NCBI RefSeq assembly: GCF_024168825.1
Contig: NZ_JALJWH010000001.1
Coordinates: forward strand, 248,001 to 312,000
Direction: 5' to 3'
Length of the DNA: 64,000 bases
DNA from: Paenarthrobacter sp. A20
GTDB taxonomy: Bacteria; Actinomycetota; Actinomycetes; Actinomycetales; Micrococcaceae
This document shows positions 50,316 to 58,187 of this stretch, one piece after another. The first letter of the stretch is position 1. The number at the start of each line of letters is the position of its first letter. Below the pieces are notes generated by a model, which saw only the letters and a program-made list of their open reading frames with translations, had not been told where the DNA came from and did no database searches. The translations under genes and the position numbers were made by a program.

Positions 50316-51757
50316 TGTCGACCCTCGCAGAAACCAAGTCGTCCCGAGGCAACGTCACTGCCCTCATGGTCGCCCTGTTGGCCGCCTGTGTGGCCTTCCA
50401 GCTCAACGCCTCCATGCTCAGCCCCGCGCTGGTCACCATGGGCAACGAGCTCAACACGGACCAAGCAACCATCGGCCTGTCCCAGACCTGGTTCTTCACA
50501 GCCGCGGCCCTCTTCTCGCTCTTCCTCCCCCGGCTCAGCGACATCGTGGGCCGCAAGAAGATCCTTGTGGGCATGATGCTCCTGATGGCTGTCGGCTCGG
50601 TCATCGCCGCACTGGCTCCGGACGTCACGTGGCTCTTCGTGGGCCGCATCATCCAGGGCGTCAGCGGCCCAACGGTTCCGCTCTGCCTGATCATGCTTCG
50701 CTCCGCCGTCAGCAACCCCCGCAAGTACGGCACTCTCATGGGCCTCATCACGGCGGTCAACGGTGGCGTGGCCGGCGTCGACTCGTTCGTTGGCGGCTAC
50801 TTTGCTGAGAACTTCGGTTTCCGCAGCATCTTCTGGCTCATGGTGGCACTGGCCCTGGTTGCCACCGTGTTGATCGCCGTCCTGGCCGGGGAAAGCAAGC
50901 CTGCCGCCGGCACCACCATGGACTGGCTGGGCGTGTTCTTCATCGTGATCGCCGTGGGCGCACTCCTGACGGCACTGAACGAGGGCGCCAAGCTGGCCAC
51001 GGCTTTCGACGCCGGCACCCTGACGCTCGCGATCGTGCTCACGGTGATTGCCGTCGTCGCGTTCTTTGCCTTCTGGACTGTAGAGAAGCGTGCCAAGCAG
51101 CCCATGGTGGAAACAGTGCACCTGCGCCAACGCTCCACCTGGGCACCGCTGCTGACCACCACCCTGACCATGACGGGCATCTTCGCTGTCATCAACGGCA
51201 TCGTCCCGGCCTATGTGCAGGCAGCGGATCCGGGCTTCGGCGTTGGTCCCACGGAGATGTCGCTTATCATCCTGACTCCTTACGCACTGCTCGGTTGGCT
51301 GTTCGGCCCGATCAGTGGCCGCCTTGCACCGGTTCTTGGCTACACAAAAGTCCTGCGCATCGGCTTGGTCGGCAGCCTTGTTGCACTGGCCATCATCGCG
51401 TTCTTCGGGCTCAACAGCCTGCCCATGATGATCGTGGGCACGGCATTGCTGGGCATCATGTACGCCGGTACCGTCAACATCATGCTGAACGGACTGGGCG
51501 TTGTCCTCTCGCCGCAGGGCAACCCGGGCTTCCTCCCCGGGATGAACGCGGGCGCCTTCAACCTTGGCGCCGGGTTGAGCTTCCTGGTTCTTCCCGCCGT
51601 CCTCGTCGCGACAGCATCATTGAATGACGCCAAGGCCTCCTACCTGACCGTTGTAGTAGTGGGTCTCGCCATCACGTTGGCTGCCTTCGCAGCATCGCTC
51701 CTGATTCCGAAGCCTGTCGACGCAGAAGTGACCGACGCTGAAAAGGTGACCGCATGA
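50315..51757 (+). CDS. MFS transporter, probable nucleoside uptake
   Basis: This 480-residue protein has 13-14 hydrophobic helices and the MFS loop motif RLSDIVGRKKILVG. It belongs to the DHA-like branch by overall pattern, normally drug exporters, but its place between nucleoside hydrolase and ribokinase suggests nucleoside or ribose uptake. The stop overlaps the ribokinase start by 4 bp. Regulation should be by the divergent LacI protein. Confidence 0.88.
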   Translation: MSTLAETKSSRGNVTALMVALLAACVAFQLNASMLSPALVTMGNELNTDQATIGLSQTWFFTAAALFSLFLPRLSDIVGRKKILVGMMLLMAVGSVIAALAPDVTWLFVGRIIQGVSGPTVPLCLIMLRSAVSNPRKYGTLMGLITAVNGGVAGVDSFVGGYFAENFGFRSIFWLMVALALVATVLIAVLAGESKPAAGTTMDWLGVFFIVIAVGALLTALNEGAKLATAFDAGTLTLAIVLTVIAVVAFFAFWTVEKRAKQPMVETVHLRQRSTWAPLLTTTLTMTGIFAVINGIVPAYVQAADPGFGVGPTEMSLIILTPYALLGWLFGPISGRLAPVLGYTKVLRIGLVGSLVALAIIAFFGLNSLPMMIVGTALLGIMYAGTVNIMLNGLGVVLSPQGNPGFLPGMNAGAFNLGAGLSFLVLPAVLVATASLNDAKASYLTVVVVGLAITLAAFAASLLIPKPVDAEVTDAEKVTA

Positions 51758-52710
51758 CCAGCGCACCCAAGGCGGGAATCGTCGTCGTCGGCTCCCTCAA
51801 CGCCGACCTCACCATCTACTGCGACCGACTCCCCCAGCCCGGGGAGACGGTTCACGGCAATGGATTTGCCGTGAACCCCGGCGGAAAGAGCGCCAACCAG
51901 GCCGTTGCCGCGAGCAAGCTCGGCGGCCAGGTCAGCCTGATCGGCGCCGTGGGAGATGACCCCAACGGCACCATGCTCTTGGACTCGACCGCCAGCGCCG
52001 GCGTGGACGTATCCCGCGTCCGACGCTCTGATAAAGCCACAGGTGTCGCAGTCATCTCCGTGGATGCGAGTGGCGAGAACAGCATCATCATTTCAGCCGG
52101 CGCCAATGGCACGCTCAGGCCCGCGGACGTTACGCCCGACGCCTTCCGGGATGCGGCCGTAGTGTGCCTCTGCCTGGAGGTGGGGATCGATACCGTGATT
52201 GCCGCCGCCCAAGCAGGGCACGACGCCGGAGCGACGGTTCTTCTGAACCTCTCGCCGTACGCTGAGGTGCCGGAGCTTTTGGCCGGGTTGAGCGACGTAC
52301 TGCTGGTGAACGCGCACGAAGCTTCGCTGTTCCTTGGCACCGAAGCTGACATTCCCGACGTCGAGGCAGAAGCCGAAGCCTGGGAGCCAGTCCGGAGCCA
52401 GTTCGCCGACCGTGGATTGCAGCGTGTGCTGGTCACCCTCGGCGCGCGGGGATCCGTGGTCTTGGATTCGCTTGCCCGCGGCGCGGAGGATCACGTCACC
52501 CGCATCGCCCCGACACGCGTCAGCGCCGTGGACACCACGGGCGCCGGCGACGCGTTCACGGGGGCAGTTGCCGCACGTCTTGCTGCCGGGGAATCCCTGG
52601 CCGATGCCGCAGCGTTTGCCTCGGTAGCCGCAGCATTGGCGGCCACGAAGAAGGGTACGCAAGCCGCGTACCCAAGCACCGCCGACGTCGAGCAGCTGCG
52701 GGACGCTTAG
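51754..52710 (+). CDS. rbsK: Ribokinase
   Basis: The 318-residue product has the PfkB-family signatures VVVGSLNADLTIYCDRLPQPGE, NPGGKSANQAVAASKLGG, and the C-terminal DTTGAGDAFTGAVAARLA with the catalytic Asp and anion hole. It phosphorylates ribose from the nucleoside hydrolase step to ribose 5-phosphate. Last gene of the three-gene operon, followed by palindromic repeat copy 3. Confidence 0.95.
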   Translation: MTSAPKAGIVVVGSLNADLTIYCDRLPQPGETVHGNGFAVNPGGKSANQAVAASKLGGQVSLIGAVGDDPNGTMLLDSTASAGVDVSRVRRSDKATGVAVISVDASGENSIIISAGANGTLRPADVTPDAFRDAAVVCLCLEVGIDTVIAAAQAGHDAGATVLLNLSPYAEVPELLAGLSDVLLVNAHEASLFLGTEADIPDVEAEAEAWEPVRSQFADRGLQRVLVTLGARGSVVLDSLARGAEDHVTRIAPTRVSAVDTTGAGDAFTGAVAARLAAGESLADAAAFASVAAALAATKKGTQAAYPSTADVEQLRDA

Positions 52711-52723
52711 TCCCAGCCTCCCA

Positions 52724-52789
52724 CCCAACTGGGTCGCAGTTACGGGCGTTCTGAGCTCTCGGAACGCCCGCAACTGCGACCTACTTGGG
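52724..52789. repeat. Dispersed palindromic repeat, copy 3
   Basis: The outer arms CCCAActggGTCGCAG and CTGCGACctacTTGGG match copy 1. The stem TTACGGGCGTTC pairs with GAACGCCCGCAA around TGAGCTCTCG. It fills the gap between the convergent ribokinase and small membrane protein genes and ends on the base before the latter's stop codon. Confidence 0.85.
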
Positions 52790-53089
52790 TTAAGCGGACT
52801 TCCGGGCGGCGCGTCGGGCGGCGCGCTCCACGGCCTTGCGGGATAGAGCGCCGTGGCCGGCCATGAGCCGCGGGACCACGACGTAGACCGCAGCCGGTAC
52901 CACCACCGCGGTCAGCAGGAGTGCCCGCAGGACGGGGTGCCACGGCTCCATGATCGGGCCGAGCAGCAGCATGCCCAGGGACACAAGCGGGAAGATCGCC
53001 AACCAGGTGATGAGCGCCCGGGTGTGCACGGATGGCATGTGCGGGCGGGCTGCGGACGTCGTTGCTTCGGGGGCGGCTTGGGCAGTCAT
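52790..53089 (-). CDS. Small two-helix membrane protein
   Basis: ATG 53089 (MTAQAAPEATTSAARP) with GGAGA 6 bp upstream gives 99 residues; a GTG/ATG four codons upstream is possible. It has two hydrophobic helices (ALITWLAIFPLVSLGMLLLG and ALLLTAVVVPAAVYVVVP) and a basic C-terminal tail (KAVERAARRAARKSA) expected in the cytoplasm. Divergent from a TetR regulator across shared inverted repeats, so it is probably that regulator's target. DUF2798-type small membrane proteins look similar; function unknown. Confidence 0.8.
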   Translation of the reverse strand: MTAQAAPEATTSAARPHMPSVHTRALITWLAIFPLVSLGMLLLGPIMEPWHPVLRALLLTAVVVPAAVYVVVPRLMAGHGALSRKAVERAARRAARKSA

Positions 53090-53106
53090 GGCATTCTCCA
53101 ACCAGA

Positions 53107-53168
53107 TAGTTGCAATTGGCTTGGAAACACCATAACCAAGCCCGCCAACAATTACAACTACTTAGTTG
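53107..53168. promoter_or_regulatory. Cluster of TAGTTG-type TetR half-sites
   Basis: TAGTTGCAATTG at 53107-53118 is mirrored by CAATTACAACTA at 53149-53160. The latter forms a perfect dyad CAACTA-ct-TAGTTG with 53163-53168. The three half-sites span the whole divergent promoter between the small membrane protein and TetR genes. Confidence 0.7.
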
Positions 53169-53188
53169 GAAACTGGTAATATGACCCT

Positions 53189-53797
53189 ATGGCGTGGGAC
53201 ACAGAGCGAACAAAGGGACTGCTGCTCGAGGCAGCGACGTCGGAGTTTTGCGCGCGTGGACTGGCCGGTGCCCGCATCGACCGCATCGCGGCTGAGGCAG
53301 GCGTTAACAAGGAGCGGATCTACCAGTACTTCGGCAATAAGAACGCACTCTTCGACGCCGTGATCGTTGCCGCACTGAGCACCCTCATGGACGAAGTTCC
53401 CATCGAGGGCAGTGGGCCCGAGGCCATGGCGGACTACGCCGGACGCCTCTTCGACCACCACCAAACCGATGCCACGGCACCCCGCCTCCTCTTCTGGGAG
53501 GGCCTGGAACGGGGCACGGACGTTGTGGGCCTGCCCAAGCGGATGGCCAACTGTGCGTCAAAGGTCAACAGCACCATCGCCGCCCTGCCCGGCATCTCCA
53601 GGGAAGACGCCGGAGACCTGCTCATCACCATCGTGAGCCTCTGCGACGCCGCACCCGTACTGCCCGCGCTCGACGGACTGATGGCCGGCGACAGGCCAGG
53701 CCGGACCGAAAGGCGACGTGCCGCCGTCGTACGCACCGTTCACCTGGCCGCCGCAGCGCTGGCCGCCGAAGCCAACGCTCCAGCGACCACCGCTTAA
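53189..53797 (+). CDS. TetR-family regulator
   Basis: The 202-residue protein has the TetR headpiece TKGLLLEAATSEFCARGLAG, RIDRIAAEAGVNKERIYQYFGNKNAL, and a helical ligand domain (APRLLFWEGLERG; DLLITIVSLCDAAPVLPAL). It is divergent from the small membrane protein gene with repeated TAGTTG sites between. The ligand is unknown. It ends 3 bp before the convergent M60-type peptidase gene. Confidence 0.9.
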   Translation: MAWDTERTKGLLLEAATSEFCARGLAGARIDRIAAEAGVNKERIYQYFGNKNALFDAVIVAALSTLMDEVPIEGSGPEAMADYAGRLFDHHQTDATAPRLLFWEGLERGTDVVGLPKRMANCASKVNSTIAALPGISREDAGDLLITIVSLCDAAPVLPALDGLMAGDRPGRTERRRAAVVRTVHLAAAALAAEANAPATTA

Positions 53798-53800
53798 GCT

Positions 53801-55294
53801 CTACTGAGCACCGGCCTCCTCAAACTGCGAGCGCGCGGCGAGGGATTTTTGCGACTGGATCTGCTTCGCCAGCATGAGCTGCGCTTCGTCGCGGATCAGC
53901 GTGGGATCGCTCGACGGCGGCACTAGCCCTGCCGCTGCGATCTGGGCACGCGCGTCGTCGTCCACGGTGAAGCCCCATTTGAGGAAGAAGTCGCTCAAGT
54001 CAGTGTTCGCGGCCTTGCTGGCCCACACCACAAAGTTGCGCAGACGGTAAACCTCATCCCAGTAGTCACCCTTGGGAGGTCGCTGCTCCCTGATGATCTT
54101 GTGCAGCGTCGGCCAGAAGTTCTTGAAGCCCAGGCGGAGCTGTTCGAACATGACCAAACGTTCCATGCCGTCGAACGTGGTCCCGTACACCACCCCATCG
54201 CTGCCGATCATGGGCACGGCCGATTCCCACGGCGTCAGGCCGGTGGTCCCATCGGGGACGTGAAGCCGAGGCTGCTGGCCGTACTTCCTGGCGAAGCTGG
54301 CATTCACGGCGAGGGAGTAGATGTTCACCGTGACCTCTGTCAGTGACGTTGGCTTGTAGGTCACCTGCTGGTGTTGGTGACCCAGCTCGTGATAGATCCC
54401 CCAACCCCGCATGCGCAGGCCCTCCACCGTCAGGAGGCGGTCCTGAATGGGCGGCGGAAAGGACGTATGCCCATGCGTGGCGTAGGCGCCAACGTTGGCA
54501 ATCGCCGAGGGATACCCCACCAGGTGATACGGGTGGGGTTGGCGGGCATGGACTGGACTTGAGCCGTCGTACCCGCTGGTCACGTCCTCGATGGAGATCA
54601 GGTCCTCGAACGTGAACATCAAGTCTGAATGGTTCTCTGAGCGATACCGCAGTGCCGACGCGCGCTCTACGGTGACTGTTGCATGCGCACTGACCAGTTC
54701 CACGAACGGGGTTGGACGCTCATCGAGCTGCCGCTGGAACTCAAGTTCACTGGTGCGGCCATACACGAAGTAGGGCATAGGCTGCGCGGCGGCGTCGAGC
54801 GTGGCGTTGACGTATCCGCCGTCGCCGATCACCTTGTAGTAGATCACTCCGCCGCCGGCATCAGTAATCACGTTCTTTCCCCGCTTAAGTGGGTACTCAC
54901 GGGACTTCTTGAACTCAGGGCGGGCATCGGCGTCGGGGGCCCCAATCACCAGAACGGCATCCGCGGTCATCGCCTTCACAGAAACGATCAAGGACGCGTT
55001 TGCCGGGAGGTGGAACCCGGTGGATTGAAGGTTGGTGGTGCACAGGGAGATCTGCAGCCTATCCTCCTCCGAGCCATGTGAATCCGGCATTGCTGTGACG
55101 ATTTGGCTGCGCGACTGGCTGGTTCGGGTATCAGCCGCAGCCGGACCGGCAGCCCACGGCACCATCAGGCCACCGGCAACCACCGCCATGGCGCCCAAGG
55201 CACCACGCCTGCTGATGGCGTGACGCCCCAGGGCCGCTGTTCCGGCATTATCGGCTTTATGGGAAACGGGGACGGGGCTATGGCTTTCAGTCAT
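53801..55294 (-). CDS. Tat-exported M60-like (enhancin/mucinase-type) metallopeptidase
   Basis: The N-terminus has a twin-arginine signal (HAISRRGALGAMAVVAGGLM, cleavage expected after AAA near residue 54). The body contains the gluzincin motif HELGHQHQQ at residues 302-310, with Glu320 in LTEVTVN as third zinc ligand, the HExxH-x(13)-E spacing of the M60/PF13402 family. A C-terminal segment with SDFFLKWGFTVDDDARAQI follows. Such enzymes cleave glycoproteins such as mucins; in a soil bacterium the substrate may be plant, fungal or insect glycoprotein. Two LacI-type operator-like sites lie upstream, suggesting carbohydrate control. Confidence 0.85.
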   Translation of the reverse strand: MTESHSPVPVSHKADNAGTAALGRHAISRRGALGAMAVVAGGLMVPWAAGPAAADTRTSQSRSQIVTAMPDSHGSEEDRLQISLCTTNLQSTGFHLPANASLIVSVKAMTADAVLVIGAPDADARPEFKKSREYPLKRGKNVITDAGGGVIYYKVIGDGGYVNATLDAAAQPMPYFVYGRTSELEFQRQLDERPTPFVELVSAHATVTVERASALRYRSENHSDLMFTFEDLISIEDVTSGYDGSSPVHARQPHPYHLVGYPSAIANVGAYATHGHTSFPPPIQDRLLTVEGLRMRGWGIYHELGHQHQQVTYKPTSLTEVTVNIYSLAVNASFARKYGQQPRLHVPDGTTGLTPWESAVPMIGSDGVVYGTTFDGMERLVMFEQLRLGFKNFWPTLHKIIREQRPPKGDYWDEVYRLRNFVVWASKAANTDLSDFFLKWGFTVDDDARAQIAAAGLVPPSSDPTLIRDEAQLMLAKQIQSQKSLAARSQFEEAGAQ

Positions 55295-55346
55295 GGATCA
55301 TCCTTTTGTCCGTGCCGATCACTATGACCGGCCTCACGGGTTAAAA

Positions 55347-55436
55347 TGAAAGCGCTTACTATCGATTAAGGCAATAGTCTCAGCGAAATAGCAGAAAAGA
55401 ATCGCTCACGCCACAAGAAATAGAAAGCGTTTACTA
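55347..55436. promoter_or_regulatory. Two LacI/CRE-like operators upstream of the M60 peptidase
   Basis: TGAAAGCGCTTACT (55347-55360) and TAGAAAGCGTTTACTA (55421-55436) share the AAAGCG-YTT-AC pattern of LacI-family and catabolite-responsive sites. They flank an AT-rich promoter region between the peptidase gene and the phosphatase gene. The binding repressor is not encoded next door. Confidence 0.55.
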
Positions 55437-55517
55437 ACCTCTTCCACCACTATGTGACAGATTCGACACATAAAATGACTTTCCTGTGGAGTGGCCCCCT
55501 AGCCAAGAAGGGGTGCC

Positions 55518-56096
55518 ATGAATCATGCTTGCTGCATGTACTCAACGACGAGCCCATACCGCATCATCACGGTCTGCACTGGAAACATCTGCCGCTCACC
55601 CATGGCAGCGCTCATGCTCACCGAAGCCTTCGAAGCGGAAGGGCTCGGCCAGCTCGTTGCAGTGGACTCTGCGGGCACCACCGGGTACGAGGTCGGGCAT
55701 CCCATCGATCCCCGCGCAGCCCGGGTCCTCACAGCCCAGCACATCGCGTCAGAGGATCATGTAGCCAGGGAATGGCGGCATGACTGGTTCGCCGAACGGG
55801 AGCTGATCCTCGCACTCGACGTGGACCACTTCGGCTGGCTGCAGCAAGGCGCCCCGGACCGCCCGTCACTGGAGAAGGTTCGAATGCTGCGCAGCTTCGA
55901 TCCCCACATGGCAGGGCGCAGCTCCCTGGACCTGGGCATCGAGGACCCTTGGTACGGCGGCCACACTGACTTCGACAACACCTGGACGCTCGTCAAGGCG
56001 TCCATCCCCGGAATCGTGCAGTACGTCAAGACAGCGATCGCTGCGGTTGACGACGCCCAAGCCCACGAGCACCAGCAGGTAACCTCTATGTCATGA
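55518..56096 (+). CDS. Low-molecular-weight protein tyrosine phosphatase
   Basis: The 192-residue protein has the P-loop VCTGNICRSPMA near residue 20 (Cys and Arg of C-x5-R-S) and the general-acid motif DPWYGG near residue 142. It dephosphorylates tyrosine residues in cytoplasmic or membrane proteins, often in exopolysaccharide control. ATG 55518 (MNHACCMYSTT) or 55539 may be the start; the extra Cys-rich residues are unusual, favouring the second. The stop overlaps the PabB-fusion start by 4 bp. Confidence 0.9.
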   Translation: MNHACCMYSTTSPYRIITVCTGNICRSPMAALMLTEAFEAEGLGQLVAVDSAGTTGYEVGHPIDPRAARVLTAQHIASEDHVAREWRHDWFAERELILALDVDHFGWLQQGAPDRPSLEKVRMLRSFDPHMAGRSSLDLGIEDPWYGGHTDFDNTWTLVKASIPGIVQYVKTAIAAVDDAQAHEHQQVTSMS

Positions 56097-58129
56097 CCCC
56101 TGCACCCGTGATCATCGCTGTTGACGGCAGGTCCGGCGCAGGAAAAACCACACTGGCCGTTGAACTGGCGGCCCGCCTTCGGCAGCACCACAAGGTTTCG
56201 CTTTTCCATCTGGAGGACATCTACCCCGGCTGGAACGGCCTCCGGACAGGCATTGAACGTTACATCGCCACAGTCCTGACGCCGCTGAGCTCCGGCCAGG
56301 CCGCCGAATGGACCAGCTGGGACTGGGAACGGCACTACGACGGCGGACTGAACGTCACACTGCCCGCCGAGATCGTGATTGTTGAAGGCGTTGGCGCTGC
56401 GGCAGCTGCTGCCCGTTCCATGCTGGACGCCGTGGTGTGGGTCGAATCCCCCGGTGATGACCGCCGTCGTCGTGCCTTGGCGCGGGACGGAAGCACCTAC
56501 GAACCGTACTGGGACGCCTGGGCTGCCCAGGAGGATGAGTGGCTTGAAACGGATGCCGTGGCAGGCGCCGCCGACATCCGCGTGCAAAACCCTGCGGACG
56601 GAAGCGCTCCTGACAACGTATTGCAGGCCCTTATGTACTTGGCGCCGCTCGCGGCGATCCTCTCGCCCGAACTCAGTGGCCGCCGCGGACTGCAGCTGCG
56701 CTCCGAACGGCTGGACATGATGCCCGATGCGGCGCAGCTCTTCCAGTCGCTTTATGGCCGCTCCACGAACGCAGTATGGCTGGATTCCTCAAACGCCTCG
56801 GCGGTGGCCGGCAGGTCCCAGGCTGCTGCCCGCAGCCGCTTCAGCATCCTTGCCGACGACGGCGGCACCTACGGTCAGTCGGTCCTTCACCGGGCCGGGG
56901 CTACCGAAGTGACCGCCGGGTCCGCCACAGTGACCACGTCGGGACCGTTCTTCCGCTGGCTCGACTCCGTGTGGGGTCGGCGGGCTGTCCGTGCACCCCG
57001 CGGCTACGACGGCCAGTTCACGCTGGGCTGGCTGGGATACCTGGGCTACGAACTCAAACGGGAAACCGGCGGCAACGACGTCACCTCGCCCACTCCGGAC
57101 GCAGCCTTGCTTTTCGCCGGCCGAGCCGTGGTGCTGGACCATCGGGAACAGACTGCCTGGCTGCTCGCCCTGGAAGCGCCCGACGCCGATGCGTGGTTGC
57201 GCGAGGCCCGCACCGCCGTCGGGGCTGCTGTGGTCCCGGCTGCCGCGGTCCCTGACTCCGGGACCGCTCCCTCTGGACTCGAGTTCCTCAGCCGCGACTC
57301 CGCCACGGACTACAAACGCAAGATCGCAGACTCCCAGCACGAAATCAGTGAAGGCAATTCCTACGAGATTTGCCTGACCACCACCCTTGAAGCCCCAGCC
57401 GGGAACCTGGATCCGTGGCGCAGTTACCTGAACCTTCGACGCCGGAACCCGGCACCGTTCGCCAGTTACCTGCGGTTCGGCGAACTGGTGGTCGCGAGTA
57501 CGTCGCCCGAGCGGTTCCTTCGCATCCTGTCCGATGGGGGCATGCGCGCCGAGCCGATCAAGGGCACCCGACGCCGTTCCCCGGACGCAGCCGAAGACTC
57601 GGCGCTGCGGCACGAGCTGGAGACGTCGCCGAAGGACCGCGCCGAGAACATCATGATCGTGGACTTGCTGCGCAACGACCTGAGCCACTTCGCCATCCCC
57701 GGTTCGGTGACAGTGAGCCGACTGTGCGCCATTGAAAGCTACGCCACGGTCCACCAAATGGTCAGTACCATCGACGCCCACCTGAAGCCGGGCGCACCAC
57801 GTGCCGAAGCCCTGGCCGCTGCCTTCCCGGCCGGCTCCATGACGGGTGCGCCGAAGATCAGCACCATGGACATCCTGGACCAGCTGGAGGCTGGGCCACG
57901 GGGCATCTACTCGGGCGCCATTGGGTACTTCTCGCTGAACGCTGCCACGGACCTCGCTGTCGTCATCCGCACGTTGGTGGTGAACCCCGACGGCGACGGC
58001 GGGCGCACGCTGTCCCTCGGGGTGGGCGGGGCCATCACCGCGGATTCCGTGGCCGATGACGAGTACGAAGAGATCCGCACCAAGGCGTTCGGTGTCCTGT
58101 CGACGTTGGGCGCCGAATTCCCGGGCTGA
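56093..58129 (+). CDS. pabB: P-loop kinase-like domain fused to aminodeoxychorismate synthase component I (PabB)
   Basis: Residues 1-~195 form a uridine kinase-like P-loop domain: VIIAVDGRSGAGKTTLAVEL with Walker A at 12-19, FHLEDIYPGWNG, and EIVIVEGVGAAAAAARSMLD. Residues ~215-678 are the chorismate-utilising enzyme: GYDGQFTLGWLGYLGYELKR, EISEGNSYEICLTTTLEAP, RMRAEPIKGTRRRSPDAAED-type catalytic block, ENIMIVDLLRNDLS, FPAGSMTGAPKISTMDILDQLE, IYSGAIGYFSLN. It makes 4-amino-4-deoxychorismate for folate. No glutaminase domain is fused. The PabC gene lies 1.6 kb downstream. The kinase-like part might be regulatory or a separate phosphotransferase. Confidence 0.9.
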   Translation: MTPAPVIIAVDGRSGAGKTTLAVELAARLRQHHKVSLFHLEDIYPGWNGLRTGIERYIATVLTPLSSGQAAEWTSWDWERHYDGGLNVTLPAEIVIVEGVGAAAAAARSMLDAVVWVESPGDDRRRRALARDGSTYEPYWDAWAAQEDEWLETDAVAGAADIRVQNPADGSAPDNVLQALMYLAPLAAILSPELSGRRGLQLRSERLDMMPDAAQLFQSLYGRSTNAVWLDSSNASAVAGRSQAAARSRFSILADDGGTYGQSVLHRAGATEVTAGSATVTTSGPFFRWLDSVWGRRAVRAPRGYDGQFTLGWLGYLGYELKRETGGNDVTSPTPDAALLFAGRAVVLDHREQTAWLLALEAPDADAWLREARTAVGAAVVPAAAVPDSGTAPSGLEFLSRDSATDYKRKIADSQHEISEGNSYEICLTTTLEAPAGNLDPWRSYLNLRRRNPAPFASYLRFGELVVASTSPERFLRILSDGGMRAEPIKGTRRRSPDAAEDSALRHELETSPKDRAENIMIVDLLRNDLSHFAIPGSVTVSRLCAIESYATVHQMVSTIDAHLKPGAPRAEALAAAFPAGSMTGAPKISTMDILDQLEAGPRGIYSGAIGYFSLNAATDLAVVIRTLVVNPDGDGGRTLSLGVGGAITADSVADDEYEEIRTKAFGVLSTLGAEFPG

Positions 58130-58138
58130 GTTTTTGTA

Positions 58139-58179
58139 CAGCTAATGCCCCTAAGAGCACCCCTAAAGGGCATTAGCTG
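58139..58179. terminator. Bidirectional hairpin terminator
   Basis: A perfect 12-bp stem, CAGCTAATGCCC with GGGCATTAGCTG, encloses a 17-base loop between the convergent pabB-fusion and cardiolipin synthase genes. A T5 run lies on its left. There is no long U-tract on the right, so termination may be intrinsic only in one direction. Confidence 0.7.
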
Positions 58180-58187
58180 CACTAAAA

